Assembly: GCA_003136615.1 (NCBI GenBank)
Contig: PLFA01000042.1
Span: forward strand, 46,518-73,473
DNA: 26,956 nt
Reading direction: 5' to 3'
DNA from: Caulobacteraceae bacterium
GTDB taxonomy: Bacteria > Pseudomonadota > Alphaproteobacteria > Caulobacterales > Caulobacteraceae
In this document: positions 8,850 to 16,857 of the stretch, piece after piece
How the letters are laid out: every line of letters starts with the position of its first letter
Numbering within the stretch: position 1 is the first letter of the stretch
Made by a program: the position numbers and the translations under genes
Notes under the pieces: model-generated
What the model saw: only the letters and a program-made list of their open reading frames with translations
Told to the model about the DNA's origin: nothing
Database searches by the model: none

Positions 8850-9659
8850 TCAGGTCTTTGGCCGGAGACGCAGCAAGCCCTCCTGGGCCGTGCTGGCCAC
8901 CAGACGCCCATCCTGATTGTAAATGGCTCCGAAATTCATCCCCCGCGCGCCCGAGGCGGAAGGGCTGTGCTGGGCATAGAGATGCCAATCATTGAAACTG
9001 GAGGGGCGATGAAACCACATGGCGTGGTCCAGGCTCGCGCTTTGAAGTCCGGGCGTCTGCCAATGCAGCCCATGGGGCCGCATGGCGGTGGAGAGGAAGG
9101 ACATGTCGGAGGCATAGGCGATCACCGCCTGGTTCAGGGCGGGATCATCCCCCAGCGGCGCCACGGCGCGCATCCACAGGTTCTGGTCGGGCGCGCCCAC
9201 GACGGGCTTCCCCCAGTCCCCCTCAACGGCCTTGATCTCGATGGGGCGATGCCATTCCCCGGCGCGGGGGTCGTCCGGCAGGTCATCGAGGCCTGGCACG
9301 CCGGGCATGGGGTCCTGATGCTCGATGCCGTTCTCCAGGTCCTGGAACGAGGCGGCGAGGTTGAAGATCTGCGCCCCGTGCTGGATGGCGGTGACCCGCC
9401 GGGTGGTGAAACTCTTGCCGTCCCGAGCGCGGTCCACGTCATAGAGAATGGGCACGGAGGGATCGCCAGGGCGGATGAAGTAGCAGTGCAATGAATGGCA
9501 GAGCCGCGACTCCACCGTGCGATAGGCGGCCAGCAGGGCCTGGGCGATCACCAGCCCGCCGAAGATCCTGGGCCCCTGATTCGAGGGCGCGCGCCCACGA
9601 AACAGATTCACCTCGATAGTCTCCAGGGCCAGGGTCTCGATCAGATTTTCCGCCGCCAT
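8850..9659 (-). CDS. tesB: Acyl-CoA thioesterase II
   Basis: A 269-residue double-hotdog thioesterase. The ATG at 9659 is preceded by GGGGGTG; a TTG five codons upstream (9674) would add only MRGCA. Family signatures are FRGRAPSNQGPRIFGGLV near the N-terminus, CYFIRPGD, FTTRRVTAIQ, and the C-terminal hotdog LDHAMWFHRP followed by LVASTAQEGLLR. The catalytic Asp (D211, in SLDH) and Gln (Q259, in AQEG) of the E. coli enzyme are present. The third residue, Thr in E. coli TesB, appears to be replaced in the HSPSAS stretch; peroxisomal relatives also vary there. The enzyme hydrolyses medium- to long-chain acyl-CoA to free acid and CoA in the cytosol. It lies 85 nt after glpK and about 100 nt before tamA, so it may sit in one long minus-strand transcript, although no functional link is evident. 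Confidence 0.93.
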   Translation of the reverse strand: MAAENLIETLALETIEVNLFRGRAPSNQGPRIFGGLVIAQALLAAYRTVESRLCHSLHCYFIRPGDPSVPILYDVDRARDGKSFTTRRVTAIQHGAQIFNLAASFQDLENGIEHQDPMPGVPGLDDLPDDPRAGEWHRPIEIKAVEGDWGKPVVGAPDQNLWMRAVAPLGDDPALNQAVIAYASDMSFLSTAMRPHGLHWQTPGLQSASLDHAMWFHRPSSFNDWHLYAQHSPSASGARGMNFGAIYNQDGRLVASTAQEGLLRLRPKT

Positions 9660-9744
9660 GGCACACCCCCGCAAGGCCGCGGGTCGTAACGCCCTGGTGG
9701 CGGCCGGGCAAGGTGGGGCCGTTGAAGATCAGCGCCTCCTCCCC

Positions 9745-11226
9745 TCACACCCAGTCCAGCGTCCGCGCTACGGCCTTGCGCCATTGGGCGTAGGCGGCCT
9801 GCCGGTCGGCGGCGGTCATGGCCGGGCGCCAGTCGCGATCGGCCCGCCATTGCGCCCGCAAGGTTTCCAGATCGGGCCAGAATCCCACGGCCAGGCCTGC
9901 CGCATAGGCTGCGCCGAGGCTCGTCGTTTCCGCGACCTGGGGTCTCACCACCGGGACCCCCAGGAAATCCGTCTGAATCTGCATCAGGAGGTTGTTGGCC
10001 GTCATGCCGCCGTCCGCCTTCAGCAGCGTGAGGGCGCGCCCCGAGTCGGCGCCCATGGCGTCCACGACCTCGCGCACCTGCCAGGCCGTGGCTTCCAGCG
10101 CGGCTCTGGCGATATGAGCGCGGGTGACATAGGCGGTCAGGCCCACCAGCGCGCCCCGGGCGTCAGGCCGCCAATGGGGCGCGAAGAGGCCGGAAAAGGC
10201 GGGCACAAGATAGCAGCCACCATTGTCGTCCACGCTGGAGGCAAGGGCCTCAATCTCCGACGCGGCGGTGACGAAGCCCAGATTATCCCGCAGCCACTGC
10301 ACCAAAGCCCCGGTGACAGCGACCGATCCCTCTAGGGCATAGACCGCCGGCGCGGCGCCCACCTTATAGCCCACGGTGGTGAGCAGGCCATGGCGGGAGG
10401 GAACCTGAGCCTCGCCGGTATTCACCAGCAGGAAGGCGCCGGTGCCATAGGTGCATTTGCCCTCGCCGGCTGAGAAACAGCCCTGGCCAAATAGAGCGGC
10501 CTGCTGATCGCCCAGCGCCGCGGCGATGGGCGCCCCCGCCAGAACGCCACGCCCCACGCCGTAGATCTCGGAGGAGGACAGGATTTGCGGCAGGGCGCCG
10601 CGAGGAATGCCCATCTCGCCCAACAGCTCCTCATCCCAGTCCAAGGTCGTCAGACTCATCAGGAGGGTGCGGCTGGCGTTGGTGACGTCGGTCACATGAG
10701 CGCCGGTGAGGTTCCAAATCAACCAGGTGTCGATGGTGCCGAAGAGCAGATCACCCCGCGCGGCGGCTTCGCGGGCGCCGTCCACTTGGTCCAGGATCCA
10801 GCGCAACTTGGGGCCGGAGAAATAGGTGGCGAGCGGCAGGCCGCAGATGTCACGGAATCGATCCTGGCCGAAATCCCGGGAGAGCTCGGCCACCAGGTCG
10901 GCGGTGCGGGTGTCCTGCCAGACAATGGCGTTGGCGATAGGCCGGCCCGTAATCCGATCCCAAGCCACCACCGTCTCGCGCTGATTGGTGACGCCCACGG
11001 CGGCCAGGTCGGCGGGCGCGGCGCCGGCCCGCTCCAGCGCTTCGGCGACCACCGCCTGGACGTTGGCCCAGATTTCCAGAGCATCGTGCTCCACCCAGCC
11101 CGGACGAGGGTGAATCTGGCGGTGAGGCGTCTGGGCCATGGCGACGACGGCGCCGGCCGCGTCGAACAGCATGCAGCGCGAGGAGGTGGTCCCCTGATCG
11201 ATGGCGGCGACATAAGGCCCGCCCAT
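9745..11226 (-). CDS. glpK: Glycerol kinase
   Basis: A 493-residue FGGY-family sugar kinase, near the usual 500. The ATG at 11226 has GGAGGG upstream. The phosphate-binding motif AIDQGTTSSR (residues 8-17), GVTNQRETVVAWDR, the glycerol-site segment WQDTRT, the ATP-binding CTYGTGAFLLVNTG and the C-terminal KADGGMTANNLLMQ are all present. It phosphorylates glycerol to sn-glycerol-3-phosphate with ATP in the cytosol. No glpF (facilitator), glpD (G3P dehydrogenase) or glpR lies beside it in the window. Its role here, feeding either glycerol catabolism or phospholipid precursor supply, therefore cannot be read from context. It follows pqiC on the same strand after a 90-nt gap containing a short hairpin. 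Confidence 0.96.
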   Translation of the reverse strand: MGGPYVAAIDQGTTSSRCMLFDAAGAVVAMAQTPHRQIHPRPGWVEHDALEIWANVQAVVAEALERAGAAPADLAAVGVTNQRETVVAWDRITGRPIANAIVWQDTRTADLVAELSRDFGQDRFRDICGLPLATYFSGPKLRWILDQVDGAREAAARGDLLFGTIDTWLIWNLTGAHVTDVTNASRTLLMSLTTLDWDEELLGEMGIPRGALPQILSSSEIYGVGRGVLAGAPIAAALGDQQAALFGQGCFSAGEGKCTYGTGAFLLVNTGEAQVPSRHGLLTTVGYKVGAAPAVYALEGSVAVTGALVQWLRDNLGFVTAASEIEALASSVDDNGGCYLVPAFSGLFAPHWRPDARGALVGLTAYVTRAHIARAALEATAWQVREVVDAMGADSGRALTLLKADGGMTANNLLMQIQTDFLGVPVVRPQVAETTSLGAAYAAGLAVGFWPDLETLRAQWRADRDWRPAMTAADRQAAYAQWRKAVARTLDWV

Positions 11227-11280
11227 GGCGCCCTCCCTGCTGATACGAGTCTTTAGGCGGCCTCGCTTTCCAGGTGAATC

Positions 11281-11299
11281 CCGCTCCTGGCAAGAGCGG
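11281..11299 (-). terminator. Candidate hairpin between pqiC and glpK
   Basis: CCGCTC and GAGCGG form a perfect 6-bp stem around a 7-nt loop, 18 nt after the pqiC stop in the 90-nt gap before glpK. No T-run follows on the minus strand, so it could be a weak or Rho-assisted terminator, a 3'-end stabiliser of the pqi transcript, or chance in GC-rich DNA. Confidence 0.3.
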
Positions 11300-11316
11300 C
11301 GGGCGCGGCGCGGCGC

Positions 11317-11895
11317 CTAGAGGCTCGCGACGATCCGGTCGGAGAGCTGGGCCAGGAGCCGCGAGAGGGCCCCCGCGTCGCCGGCGGGGCCGGAGCCCTG
11401 GGGAGCGACGTGAAGACTGGCGGTGTGGGTCACGACCACCGCGGGCACGCCCGGGCGTGCGCCCGGCGTAATCACCGACCAACTCGCCTCGGCGGAACCG
11501 GCCGCGCCGGCAATGCGGGCGTCGAGAATATCCACGCTTATGAGCAGGGCGCCGGCCGGCGCGGGCGAGTCGGGATAGATGACTTGGCCTTCAGGCAGGC
11601 GCGCCACCAGATCCGAGGTGAGGGCCGAGCGGGCCAGCTCACCCACCGGCGCCGCCCACTGGGCAAAGGTCCGGGGCGTCACCGCGCCGCCGCCGCCCTG
11701 GTCCAGCACCTCGGGGCGATCAAACTGCGGAGGTAGCCGCACGGCGCGCACCTGCAGAGGTGGTCCGGCATAGGTGGTGCGCACCTCCGGCGCCTGGGCG
11801 GTGAGCACGAAGAGCGCGGTGTCTGGACTGTGCCCACAGCCGGTGAGGAGGGCTCCGGCGCCCAAGGCCGCGGCGGCCATAAGGAGCGGCTTCAC
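11317..11895 (-). CDS. pqiC: PqiC-type outer-membrane lipoprotein (ABC-type transport auxiliary component)
   Basis: A 192-residue lipoprotein. A hydrophobic signal ends in the lipobox LLTGC with Cys20 as the lipidation site, and the body matches the PqiC/DUF330 family (LFVLTAQAPEV near the N-terminus; PPQFDRPEVLDQ; WAAPVGELARSAL; VDILDA). In E. coli, PqiC forms an outer-membrane ring that receives the end of the PqiB tunnel, completing a trans-envelope lipid path. The GTG start at 11895 overlaps the pqiB TGA by 4 nt (GTGA), so translation is coupled. The order pqiA-pqiB-pqiC supports the assignment as strongly as the sequence does, because this family diverges quickly. Confidence 0.88.
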   Translation of the reverse strand: MKPLLMAAAALGAGALLTGCGHSPDTALFVLTAQAPEVRTTYAGPPLQVRAVRLPPQFDRPEVLDQGGGGAVTPRTFAQWAAPVGELARSALTSDLVARLPEGQVIYPDSPAPAGALLISVDILDARIAGAAGSAEASWSVITPGARPGVPAVVVTHTASLHVAPQGSGPAGDAGALSRLLAQLSDRIVASL

Positions 11896-13544
11896 TTGGA
11901 TTTCCCTTTCAGCACGGATTCGGGATGACGCTGGATCTCATCGGCCATGGCGCGGATCGAGCGGGCGGCGTTCGTCAGTTCGCGCACGGCGTCCGGCAAC
12001 CCCTCATCCTGGCCGGCGCCATGACCACTCAAAAGGCCATTGGCGGATGCGGCCACCTGGTCAAGTTGGTCCGCCGCCTCGCGCAGCTTTGTGACCAAGG
12101 GTCCGACCTGGGGCCGCACCTCGCGCACCATCTTGTCGGCCTGATCGAGGGTGTCATCCAGATGGCTGACGCTTTCATCGATCTTGCCCGAGTTGAAGAT
12201 CTTGGCCAGCCGCGCCGTGATCTGACGGGTGTTTTCGCCGATCTCGGCCAGGGGAAGATCGTCCAGATTGTCCATCAGCACATTGAGCTTGTCGCCCAAG
12301 GCGCCGAGGTCGGCCGAGGCGTGGCTCGGAATCTCCGGATAGGGCCCGCCAAAGGCGATGGCCGCGGGTTTGGCGTGCGCGATGGGGCTGAGCGCCAAAT
12401 AGAGTGATCCGACAAGCGGGGGATTCTGGGCCAGTTGCACCCGGTAGCCCCGAGCGACCAGGCTGCTCATGGCGCGATTGACCATGGGCCGCCAATCGCC
12501 GTTGGCGGGCGCGGTGACGCCCTGCAAATGCAGGCGCAGGGGTTCGATCGCGAAGGTGACGGGGGTGGACAGTTTTCCGCTCGCAGGGTCCAGGGTCATG
12601 GCCACGCTGGTAACCGATCCCACCTGAAATCCACCCAGGTTGACCGGCGTTCCGACACTCAGACTGCCCGCCGGTTCATTGAAATTGGCGCGATAGAGAA
12701 CTTGGGGCCCGACGCCCTCGCCAAAAGCGTGCGTCTGATCCGGGAACAGGCTGAAGACGTGGCCGGCCTCGCTAGGCGCCTGATCACGAAACTCATCGGG
12801 GGTCTCGAAGGTCACCGCGCCCAGGGCGGCAGACGGGTCGAACTGGGCGCCGATGGCCGCGCCACTGAAGGAGATCTTCAGCGGGGATTCCGTCCAGAAG
12901 AGGGAGCCCGGCCGCACGAGCTGATCATAGGGCGTGCGCACGAAAATCTCGGCGCGCAGGATCTGGGCGCCCTCCACATCCACCGCGACGATCTTGCCCA
13001 CCTCCATGCCGCGGTACATCACATTGGAGCCGGAGCGCAGGGCCCCCAGATTGTCGGCCTGGAGCCAGTAGGTTGTCCCCTTGGCGTCCGGCATCACGGC
13101 GGGGCGGTCAGACAGGCCCACGAACCGGCGGGCAGGCCGTCCTCCGACACCGGAGGCCATCTCCATGGTGACTCCCGAAACCGCGGCGCGCAGGGAGGCG
13201 GGGTCGGTGAGGCTGAAGTTCGCGCCTTCCAGCCAGAACTCGGTGGTGTCCATGAGGGCGGACTTGACCCGACCGTCCAGGCGCACGCCCACATCCACGC
13301 TGTGGCCGTCCTTATCCAGGCTGATCCGGGTCACGTGCCCCACCTGAAGGCCACGATAGATCACCTTCGTATCGCCCGGCGCCGCCCCGGCGGCGTTTTT
13401 GAGCACGACGACCGCGTTGACGCCGGGATCGGCCAGAAAGCGCAGGCCCAGATAGGCGATGATGATCAGGGCGGCCATGGGGACCGCCCAGACCAGACCC
13501 GGCCATCGGCTAAGCACTTGGCGCGCGCGGGGTAGGCCGCTCAT
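11892..13544 (-). CDS. pqiB: PqiB, MCE-domain lipid-transport tunnel protein
   Basis: A 550-residue protein, almost the same length as E. coli PqiB (546). A short cytoplasmic N-terminus is followed by one membrane segment (about residues 18-37). Three MCE domains come next: about 43-133 (TKVIYRGLQVGHVTRI), about 155-215 (NVMYRGMEVGKIVAVDV) and about 275-370 (TPVNLGGFQVGSVTSV). The C-terminal helical region (about 410-505) has heptad-like Leu/Ile spacing and would form the needle-like coiled-coil barrel. PqiB hexamers bridge the periplasm and are thought to conduct lipids between the membranes. The ATG overlaps the pqiA stop by 4 nt (ATGA), and the TGA overlaps the pqiC start by 4 nt. Nothing is missing. 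Confidence 0.94.
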   Translation of the reverse strand: MSGLPRARQVLSRWPGLVWAVPMAALIIIAYLGLRFLADPGVNAVVVLKNAAGAAPGDTKVIYRGLQVGHVTRISLDKDGHSVDVGVRLDGRVKSALMDTTEFWLEGANFSLTDPASLRAAVSGVTMEMASGVGGRPARRFVGLSDRPAVMPDAKGTTYWLQADNLGALRSGSNVMYRGMEVGKIVAVDVEGAQILRAEIFVRTPYDQLVRPGSLFWTESPLKISFSGAAIGAQFDPSAALGAVTFETPDEFRDQAPSEAGHVFSLFPDQTHAFGEGVGPQVLYRANFNEPAGSLSVGTPVNLGGFQVGSVTSVAMTLDPASGKLSTPVTFAIEPLRLHLQGVTAPANGDWRPMVNRAMSSLVARGYRVQLAQNPPLVGSLYLALSPIAHAKPAAIAFGGPYPEIPSHASADLGALGDKLNVLMDNLDDLPLAEIGENTRQITARLAKIFNSGKIDESVSHLDDTLDQADKMVREVRPQVGPLVTKLREAADQLDQVAASANGLLSGHGAGQDEGLPDAVRELTNAARSIRAMADEIQRHPESVLKGKSK

Positions 13545-14773
13545 GACGCTGATCTCGCCGCATCCCAGATGAGACGGGGATCAAAGGATCGGGCGGCCAG
13601 CATGGTGAGAATGACCACGAACGTGAAAGCCTCCACGGCCGGCTGGGCGCGGGCGGAGATGATGTCATTATAGGCCATGATCGGGACGAAGGCGCCGATC
13701 ACGAATGGGTCGATCATCGACCAGCGGCCGATCTCATCCACCAACTCATAGACCCGTGACTTAAGAACCAGACGCTTGGCGGAGCGGCGCAAGACCGAGA
13801 TCACGCACCAGGCGAGGCCCACCAGCTTGACGGTGGGGATGAGAAAGCTGGCGGTGAAGACGAGAAGCCCGAGGCCGAGGAGATGGGCCGATATCAGGTC
13901 TTTGACCCCTTCCAACACCGTATATTGTGTCGGCGTGAAGCCGATTGGCAGCGTGGCGATCGGATAGATATTGGCTGGGATGTAGAGAAGCAGGCCCGCC
14001 AGGGTCAGGGCCGCGGCCCGCCGTACGCCGCCGGGCTTGCGCGCATGCACGATCACCGCGCAACGGGGGCACGCGTGTCCCTCCTCACTTGTCGGCAGGA
14101 CCAGCCCGCAACCCTCGCAGGCCAGGGTCGGTGCGCGGGGCGGTAGGCGGGCGGGGGCGATTGCCTCCCAGATCGCGGCCTTGTCCAAAGTGGCGCGGGT
14201 GAAAAGCGTCAGGATACCGGCCCCGATCAGGCAATAGGCGCCGAGGTCGAGGCTCACCGAGATCGTCGTCGCCAGGCGCGCATAGGTGACAACCAGGGCC
14301 AGCAGGAACACATCGGCCATGGCCCAGGCCTGAAGCTCATTGGCCCAGCGGAAGGCCCGGCCAAGCCAGGGGGCCGGACGATCAAGCTTCAGGCGGCCGA
14401 GCACCACGGTGAGCAGCCCGAACCGGACCAGGGGAAACACCACCAGAAAGAGGCTGATCGCCACGGCGACCCCCGGCCGACCGTCCTTCAGCATGGCGCC
14501 GGCGGTCGATATCATGTGGCTCTGTCGCGAGGCGCCCAAAGCGTAGGTGGTCATTAACGGATAGAGATTGGCGGGGATCAGCAGCAGAAAGGCGGCGCTG
14601 GCGCAGGCGAGGGCCGCGTCCAGGCTCCTCGCCGCCGTGCGCTCAAGGATCGCCCCGCACTGGGCGCAGGCCAGCGTCCATCCGCCGCCACGGCTGCGCC
14701 GCGCAAGGTTGACGGCGCCGCATCGCGCGCAACTCATGGCGAGGTCGCCGGCTATGGCGGCCTGGACGCTCAA
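13541..14773 (-). CDS. pqiA: PqiA, inner-membrane subunit of the Pqi lipid-transport complex
   Basis: A 410-residue polytopic protein made of two PqiA modules. Each module starts with a zinc-ribbon/rubredoxin-like Cys set (C15, C18, C36, C39; and C219, C222, C235, C238), followed by four membrane helices. Each also has the family motif LLIPANLYPLMT or LLYIPANIYPIAT. The TTG at 14773 is preferred because AAAGGA lies 7 nt upstream; an internal ATG (14737) directly before the first zinc ribbon has no ribosome site. PqiA is the membrane partner of PqiB and was first found as paraquat-inducible in E. coli. SoxS regulation there need not apply here, and I see no clear operator. It is the first gene of the pqiABC unit, 132 nt after the hemolysin III-like gene on the same strand. 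Confidence 0.93.
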   Translation of the reverse strand: MSVQAAIAGDLAMSCARCGAVNLARRSRGGGWTLACAQCGAILERTAARSLDAALACASAAFLLLIPANLYPLMTTYALGASRQSHMISTAGAMLKDGRPGVAVAISLFLVVFPLVRFGLLTVVLGRLKLDRPAPWLGRAFRWANELQAWAMADVFLLALVVTYARLATTISVSLDLGAYCLIGAGILTLFTRATLDKAAIWEAIAPARLPPRAPTLACEGCGLVLPTSEEGHACPRCAVIVHARKPGGVRRAAALTLAGLLLYIPANIYPIATLPIGFTPTQYTVLEGVKDLISAHLLGLGLLVFTASFLIPTVKLVGLAWCVISVLRRSAKRLVLKSRVYELVDEIGRWSMIDPFVIGAFVPIMAYNDIISARAQPAVEAFTFVVILTMLAARSFDPRLIWDAARSAS

Positions 14774-14848
14774 CCGCCCATCCTTTCAGCGCTCCGAACA
14801 ACCGCTGCAAGGCGCGGTCCACGTCACCGAACGCGCCGCGTCGTCCTT

Positions 14849-14901
14849 CGATCCGCGCGGGAAGTCAGAGGTGTGGATTTAGCGTCGCCTTGGGCGGATC
14901 G
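14849..14901. repeat. 8-bp inverted repeat in the 132-nt gap upstream of pqiA
   Basis: CGATCCGC (14849-14856) and GCGGATCG (14894-14901) are perfect complements separated by 37 nt, between the 3' end of the hemolysin III-like gene and the pqiA start. It could be a long-loop RNA structure in the pqi leader, a bipartite protein site, or coincidence. Confidence 0.25.
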
Positions 14902-14905
14902 CTTC

Positions 14906-15586
14906 CTAATGCAGCGGGCTGGCCAGGACCACGCCGGTGAGGATCGCCGCATAGTGGGTGGCCGCGGCGGCGACCACGAAGCCATGCCAGATAGCCCTTC
15001 GGAAGGGGAGCTGGCGGCGGAGATAAATGATCACGCCAGTTGAATAAACCACGCCCCCCGCCAGAAGCAGGATGAGGGCGGCGATCGACACCCGGGCCAG
15101 AAGAGGTTTGATGGCCACCACGGCGATCCACCCCAGGGCCAGATAGAGGCCCACCCAGAATCCCTTGCCGAGGCCTGGCGCGAAAAGCTTGCCCGCCGCG
15201 GCCGCCAGGGCCAGGGACCAGACGGCGACGGTCATGCCGATGGCCCAGGCGCCGGTGAGTCGAAGGGTGGTGAAGGGGGTGTAGGAGCCCGCGATCATCA
15301 GAAAAATGGCCGCGTGGTCGAAGCGCCGCAGCAACGGGCGACGCCGGGCGCTGGCGAGATTATAGGCCGCCGAACAGAAGAACATGAGGATCAGACAGAG
15401 GGCATAGACCCCAACCGCCGCCGCGGTCCGCAAATGGCCAAAACCCAGGGCCAGCCCCAGAAGAGTGAGACCACCCAGAATCCCGGCGGTGAGGCCGATG
15501 ATATGCACCCAGCTATCGGCCGAACGCTCGATAGGACGGGGATAATGGGGCGCCTCGCTGAGGCGCGCGGGGAGTCCAGGCGGCAC
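14906..15586 (-). CDS. Hemolysin III / PAQR-family seven-helix membrane protein
   Basis: A 226-residue protein with seven predicted membrane helices. The GTG at 15586 is chosen because AAAGGA lies 6 nt upstream and it places only a short polar tail before helix 1; the frame is open to 15649, but the extra residues look non-coding. Family motifs are RRFDHAAIFLMIAGSYTPF (metal-site Asp-His at D90-H91) and the C-terminal IWHGFV...ATHY with two His (H201, H211). In the canonical family, helix 2 ends in S-x-x-Y-H. Here it reads SAAYN, so that His is Asn (N76), which may alter the metal site. The family (YqfA, YplQ, adiponectin-receptor relatives) is linked to membrane lipid homeostasis and ceramidase-like chemistry; the name hemolysin is historical and does not imply toxicity. 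Confidence 0.87.
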   Translation of the reverse strand: MPPGLPARLSEAPHYPRPIERSADSWVHIIGLTAGILGGLTLLGLALGFGHLRTAAAVGVYALCLILMFFCSAAYNLASARRRPLLRRFDHAAIFLMIAGSYTPFTTLRLTGAWAIGMTVAVWSLALAAAAGKLFAPGLGKGFWVGLYLALGWIAVVAIKPLLARVSIAALILLLAGGVVYSTGVIIYLRRQLPFRRAIWHGFVVAAAATHYAAILTGVVLASPLH

Positions 15587-15693
15587 GGCGCGTCCTTTCT
15601 GTCCCCCTGTGACCTCATATTTATAGCCGCGACAGCCTCCCCACGCCATTGGATCAAGAGGGCGCGGGGAAGATTTTGCCGAAGCGAATGATT

Positions 15694-16296
15694 TTAGGCG
15701 AGGGCGGCGATCTTTGCGTTCGCCCCGGCCATGGCGGCGGATTTCTGCTCCTCGCCAATCGCCAGGCCTTCGGCCACGATGACCTCCAGATCGGTGACTC
15801 CCAGAAAGCCGAACACGATGCGCAGATAGCTCTCGGCATGCTCGAAAACGGCCATGGGCGTTCCCGGCGCATAGACGCCGCCGCGACTGATGGTGAGGAT
15901 CACGCGCTGGCCGCCCAACAGGCCCTCCGGCCCGTGCTCGGTATAGCGGAAGGTCTTGCCCGCCACGCAGACCCAGTCAATCCAGGCCTTGAGCGTGCTG
16001 GGGATCGAGAAATTATAGACCGGCACGCCGATCACGACGATGTCGGCGGCGATCAGAGCTTCCAGCGCGGCGCCGCCAGCGGCCAGTTCAGTCGCCAGCT
16101 CGGGGGGCTCGCCCATGCCCATCCGGGCCATGAGATGTCCGCCGGAAAGGTGAGGCAACGGTGTAGCCGCCAGGTCCAAAGTGGTGATCTTGAGGTCGCC
16201 ATGCGCCGCCTGAAGCTTGGCGACCGTCGCGGCCGAGAGGGCGCGGCTGGCGGAATTGGCGCCCAGGGCGCTGGAGTCGATATGCAGAAGGTTCAC
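15694..16296 (-). CDS. azoR: FMN-dependent NADH-azoreductase (quinone/azo reductase)
   Basis: A 200-residue flavodoxin-fold enzyme. The true start is the GTG at 16296, which has GGAG 8 nt upstream and gives the typical opening VNLLHIDSSALGANSASR. The frame stays open far upstream to 17175, but that part is antisense to other genes. FMN contacts are visible in the N-terminal SSALGANSAS loop, in GVPVYNFSIPSTLKAWIDW, and in the SRGGVY loop. AzoR enzymes reduce quinones and azo dyes by two electrons with NAD(P)H in the cytosol, protecting against thiol-reactive electrophiles. It is divergent from an HxlR-family regulator, with a palindrome in the 78-nt gap. This matches the B. subtilis arrangement in which the HxlR-type repressor YodB controls azoR1, so substrate-induced derepression is a reasonable inference. 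Confidence 0.93.
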   Translation of the reverse strand: MNLLHIDSSALGANSASRALSAATVAKLQAAHGDLKITTLDLAATPLPHLSGGHLMARMGMGEPPELATELAAGGAALEALIAADIVVIGVPVYNFSIPSTLKAWIDWVCVAGKTFRYTEHGPEGLLGGQRVILTISRGGVYAPGTPMAVFEHAESYLRIVFGFLGVTDLEVIVAEGLAIGEEQKSAAMAGANAKIAALA

Positions 16297-16312
16297 GTGG
16301 GGAGCTCCGGTC

Positions 16313-16329
16313 GGTATTGATTTGATACC
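16313..16329. promoter_or_regulatory. Candidate operator palindrome between azoR and the HxlR gene
   Basis: GGTAT and ATACC form a perfect 5-bp inverted repeat around a 7-nt centre (TGATTTG), 17 nt upstream of the azoR start and on the 5' side of the regulator. HxlR-family repressors such as YodB bind short dyads of this spacing. It overlaps the candidate -35 of the + strand promoter, so a dimer bound here could repress both genes. Confidence 0.5.
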
Positions 16330-16344
16330 AACGCTAGTTATAGA
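16317..16344 (+). promoter_or_regulatory. Candidate sigma-70-type promoter of the HxlR regulator gene
   Basis: TTGATT (16317-16322), a 16-nt spacer and TATAGA (16339-16344) lie 31 nt upstream of the regulator's TTG start. The match is fair and the -35 box lies inside the candidate operator. The minus-strand azoR promoter is less clear; TATAAC reads on the opposite strand over almost the same bases. Confidence 0.4.
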
Positions 16345-16374
16345 ACCGCCTTCTCGCCACAAGAGGGCACGATT

Positions 16375-16803
16375 TTGATACCCAGTTCCCTGGATGTGAC
16401 TGTCCCACACCCCGCCAATATGCCCCCCATGGCTCATGCGACGGGCAATTGCAGGACGGTCTCCGATGTCCTTGCGCGCATCGGCGACAAGTGGAGTGTT
16501 CAGGCGGTCATGCTGCTGGCTGACGGTCCTCGGCGCTTCAATGAGCTGAAGCGGATGATCGGCGATGTTTCTCAGCGCATGCTGACCCTCACGCTGCGCG
16601 GCCTGGAACGCGACGGCCTCGTCACGCGCACGGTGTTCCCGACCATCCCGCCCCGGGTGGACTATGCTCTGACGCCCCTTGGCCAATCCCTGCGCGGCCC
16701 TGTCCAGGCGCTGGGCGCCTGGGCCATCGCCCACAAGGACGTGATCGCGAAGGCCCGGCAGAGCTTCGACTCTCGCGCCGCCGAAGAAAAACGCGCCGCT
16801 TAG
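16375..16803 (+). CDS. HxlR-family winged-helix transcriptional regulator
   Basis: A 142-residue protein from the TTG at 16375, which has AGAGGG about 8 nt upstream; an ATG at 16420 without a ribosome site would give a 127-residue form. The HxlR domain covers about residues 26-120: a conserved N-terminal Cys (C26, in GNCRTV), DVLARIGDKWSVQAVMLL, PRRFNELKRMIGDVSQRML (recognition helix region) and LERDGLVTR, then the wing with PRVDYALTPLGQSL. In redox-sensing members the single N-terminal Cys reacts with quinones, diamide or aldehydes and releases DNA. The divergent azoreductase makes control of that gene by this protein the best guess. The tail (about residues 121-142) is charged and not conserved in the family. 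Confidence 0.9.
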   Translation: MIPSSLDVTVPHPANMPPMAHATGNCRTVSDVLARIGDKWSVQAVMLLADGPRRFNELKRMIGDVSQRMLTLTLRGLERDGLVTRTVFPTIPPRVDYALTPLGQSLRGPVQALGAWAIAHKDVIAKARQSFDSRAAEEKRAA

Positions 16804-16857
16804 GAACAGCAGGCCCTCTCTGGCGCCGTCCACCCGATTCATGATCGTCGAGAGGTG

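Noticed and set aside
11920..11945. Second copy of the CGGGATGAC repeat in the pqiB 3' end
   Set aside because: The match is about nine bases inside a coding frame, with no partner arm; it is better explained by chance.
12435..13535. 366-codon + strand ORF opposite pqiB
   Set aside because: Its translation is His/Gly/Arg-rich with no family signature, and the opposite strand encodes a full-length MCE protein.
14906..15586. Virulence hemolysin
   Set aside because: The name of the family is historical. The sequence is a seven-helix PAQR-type membrane protein that is widespread in non-pathogens.
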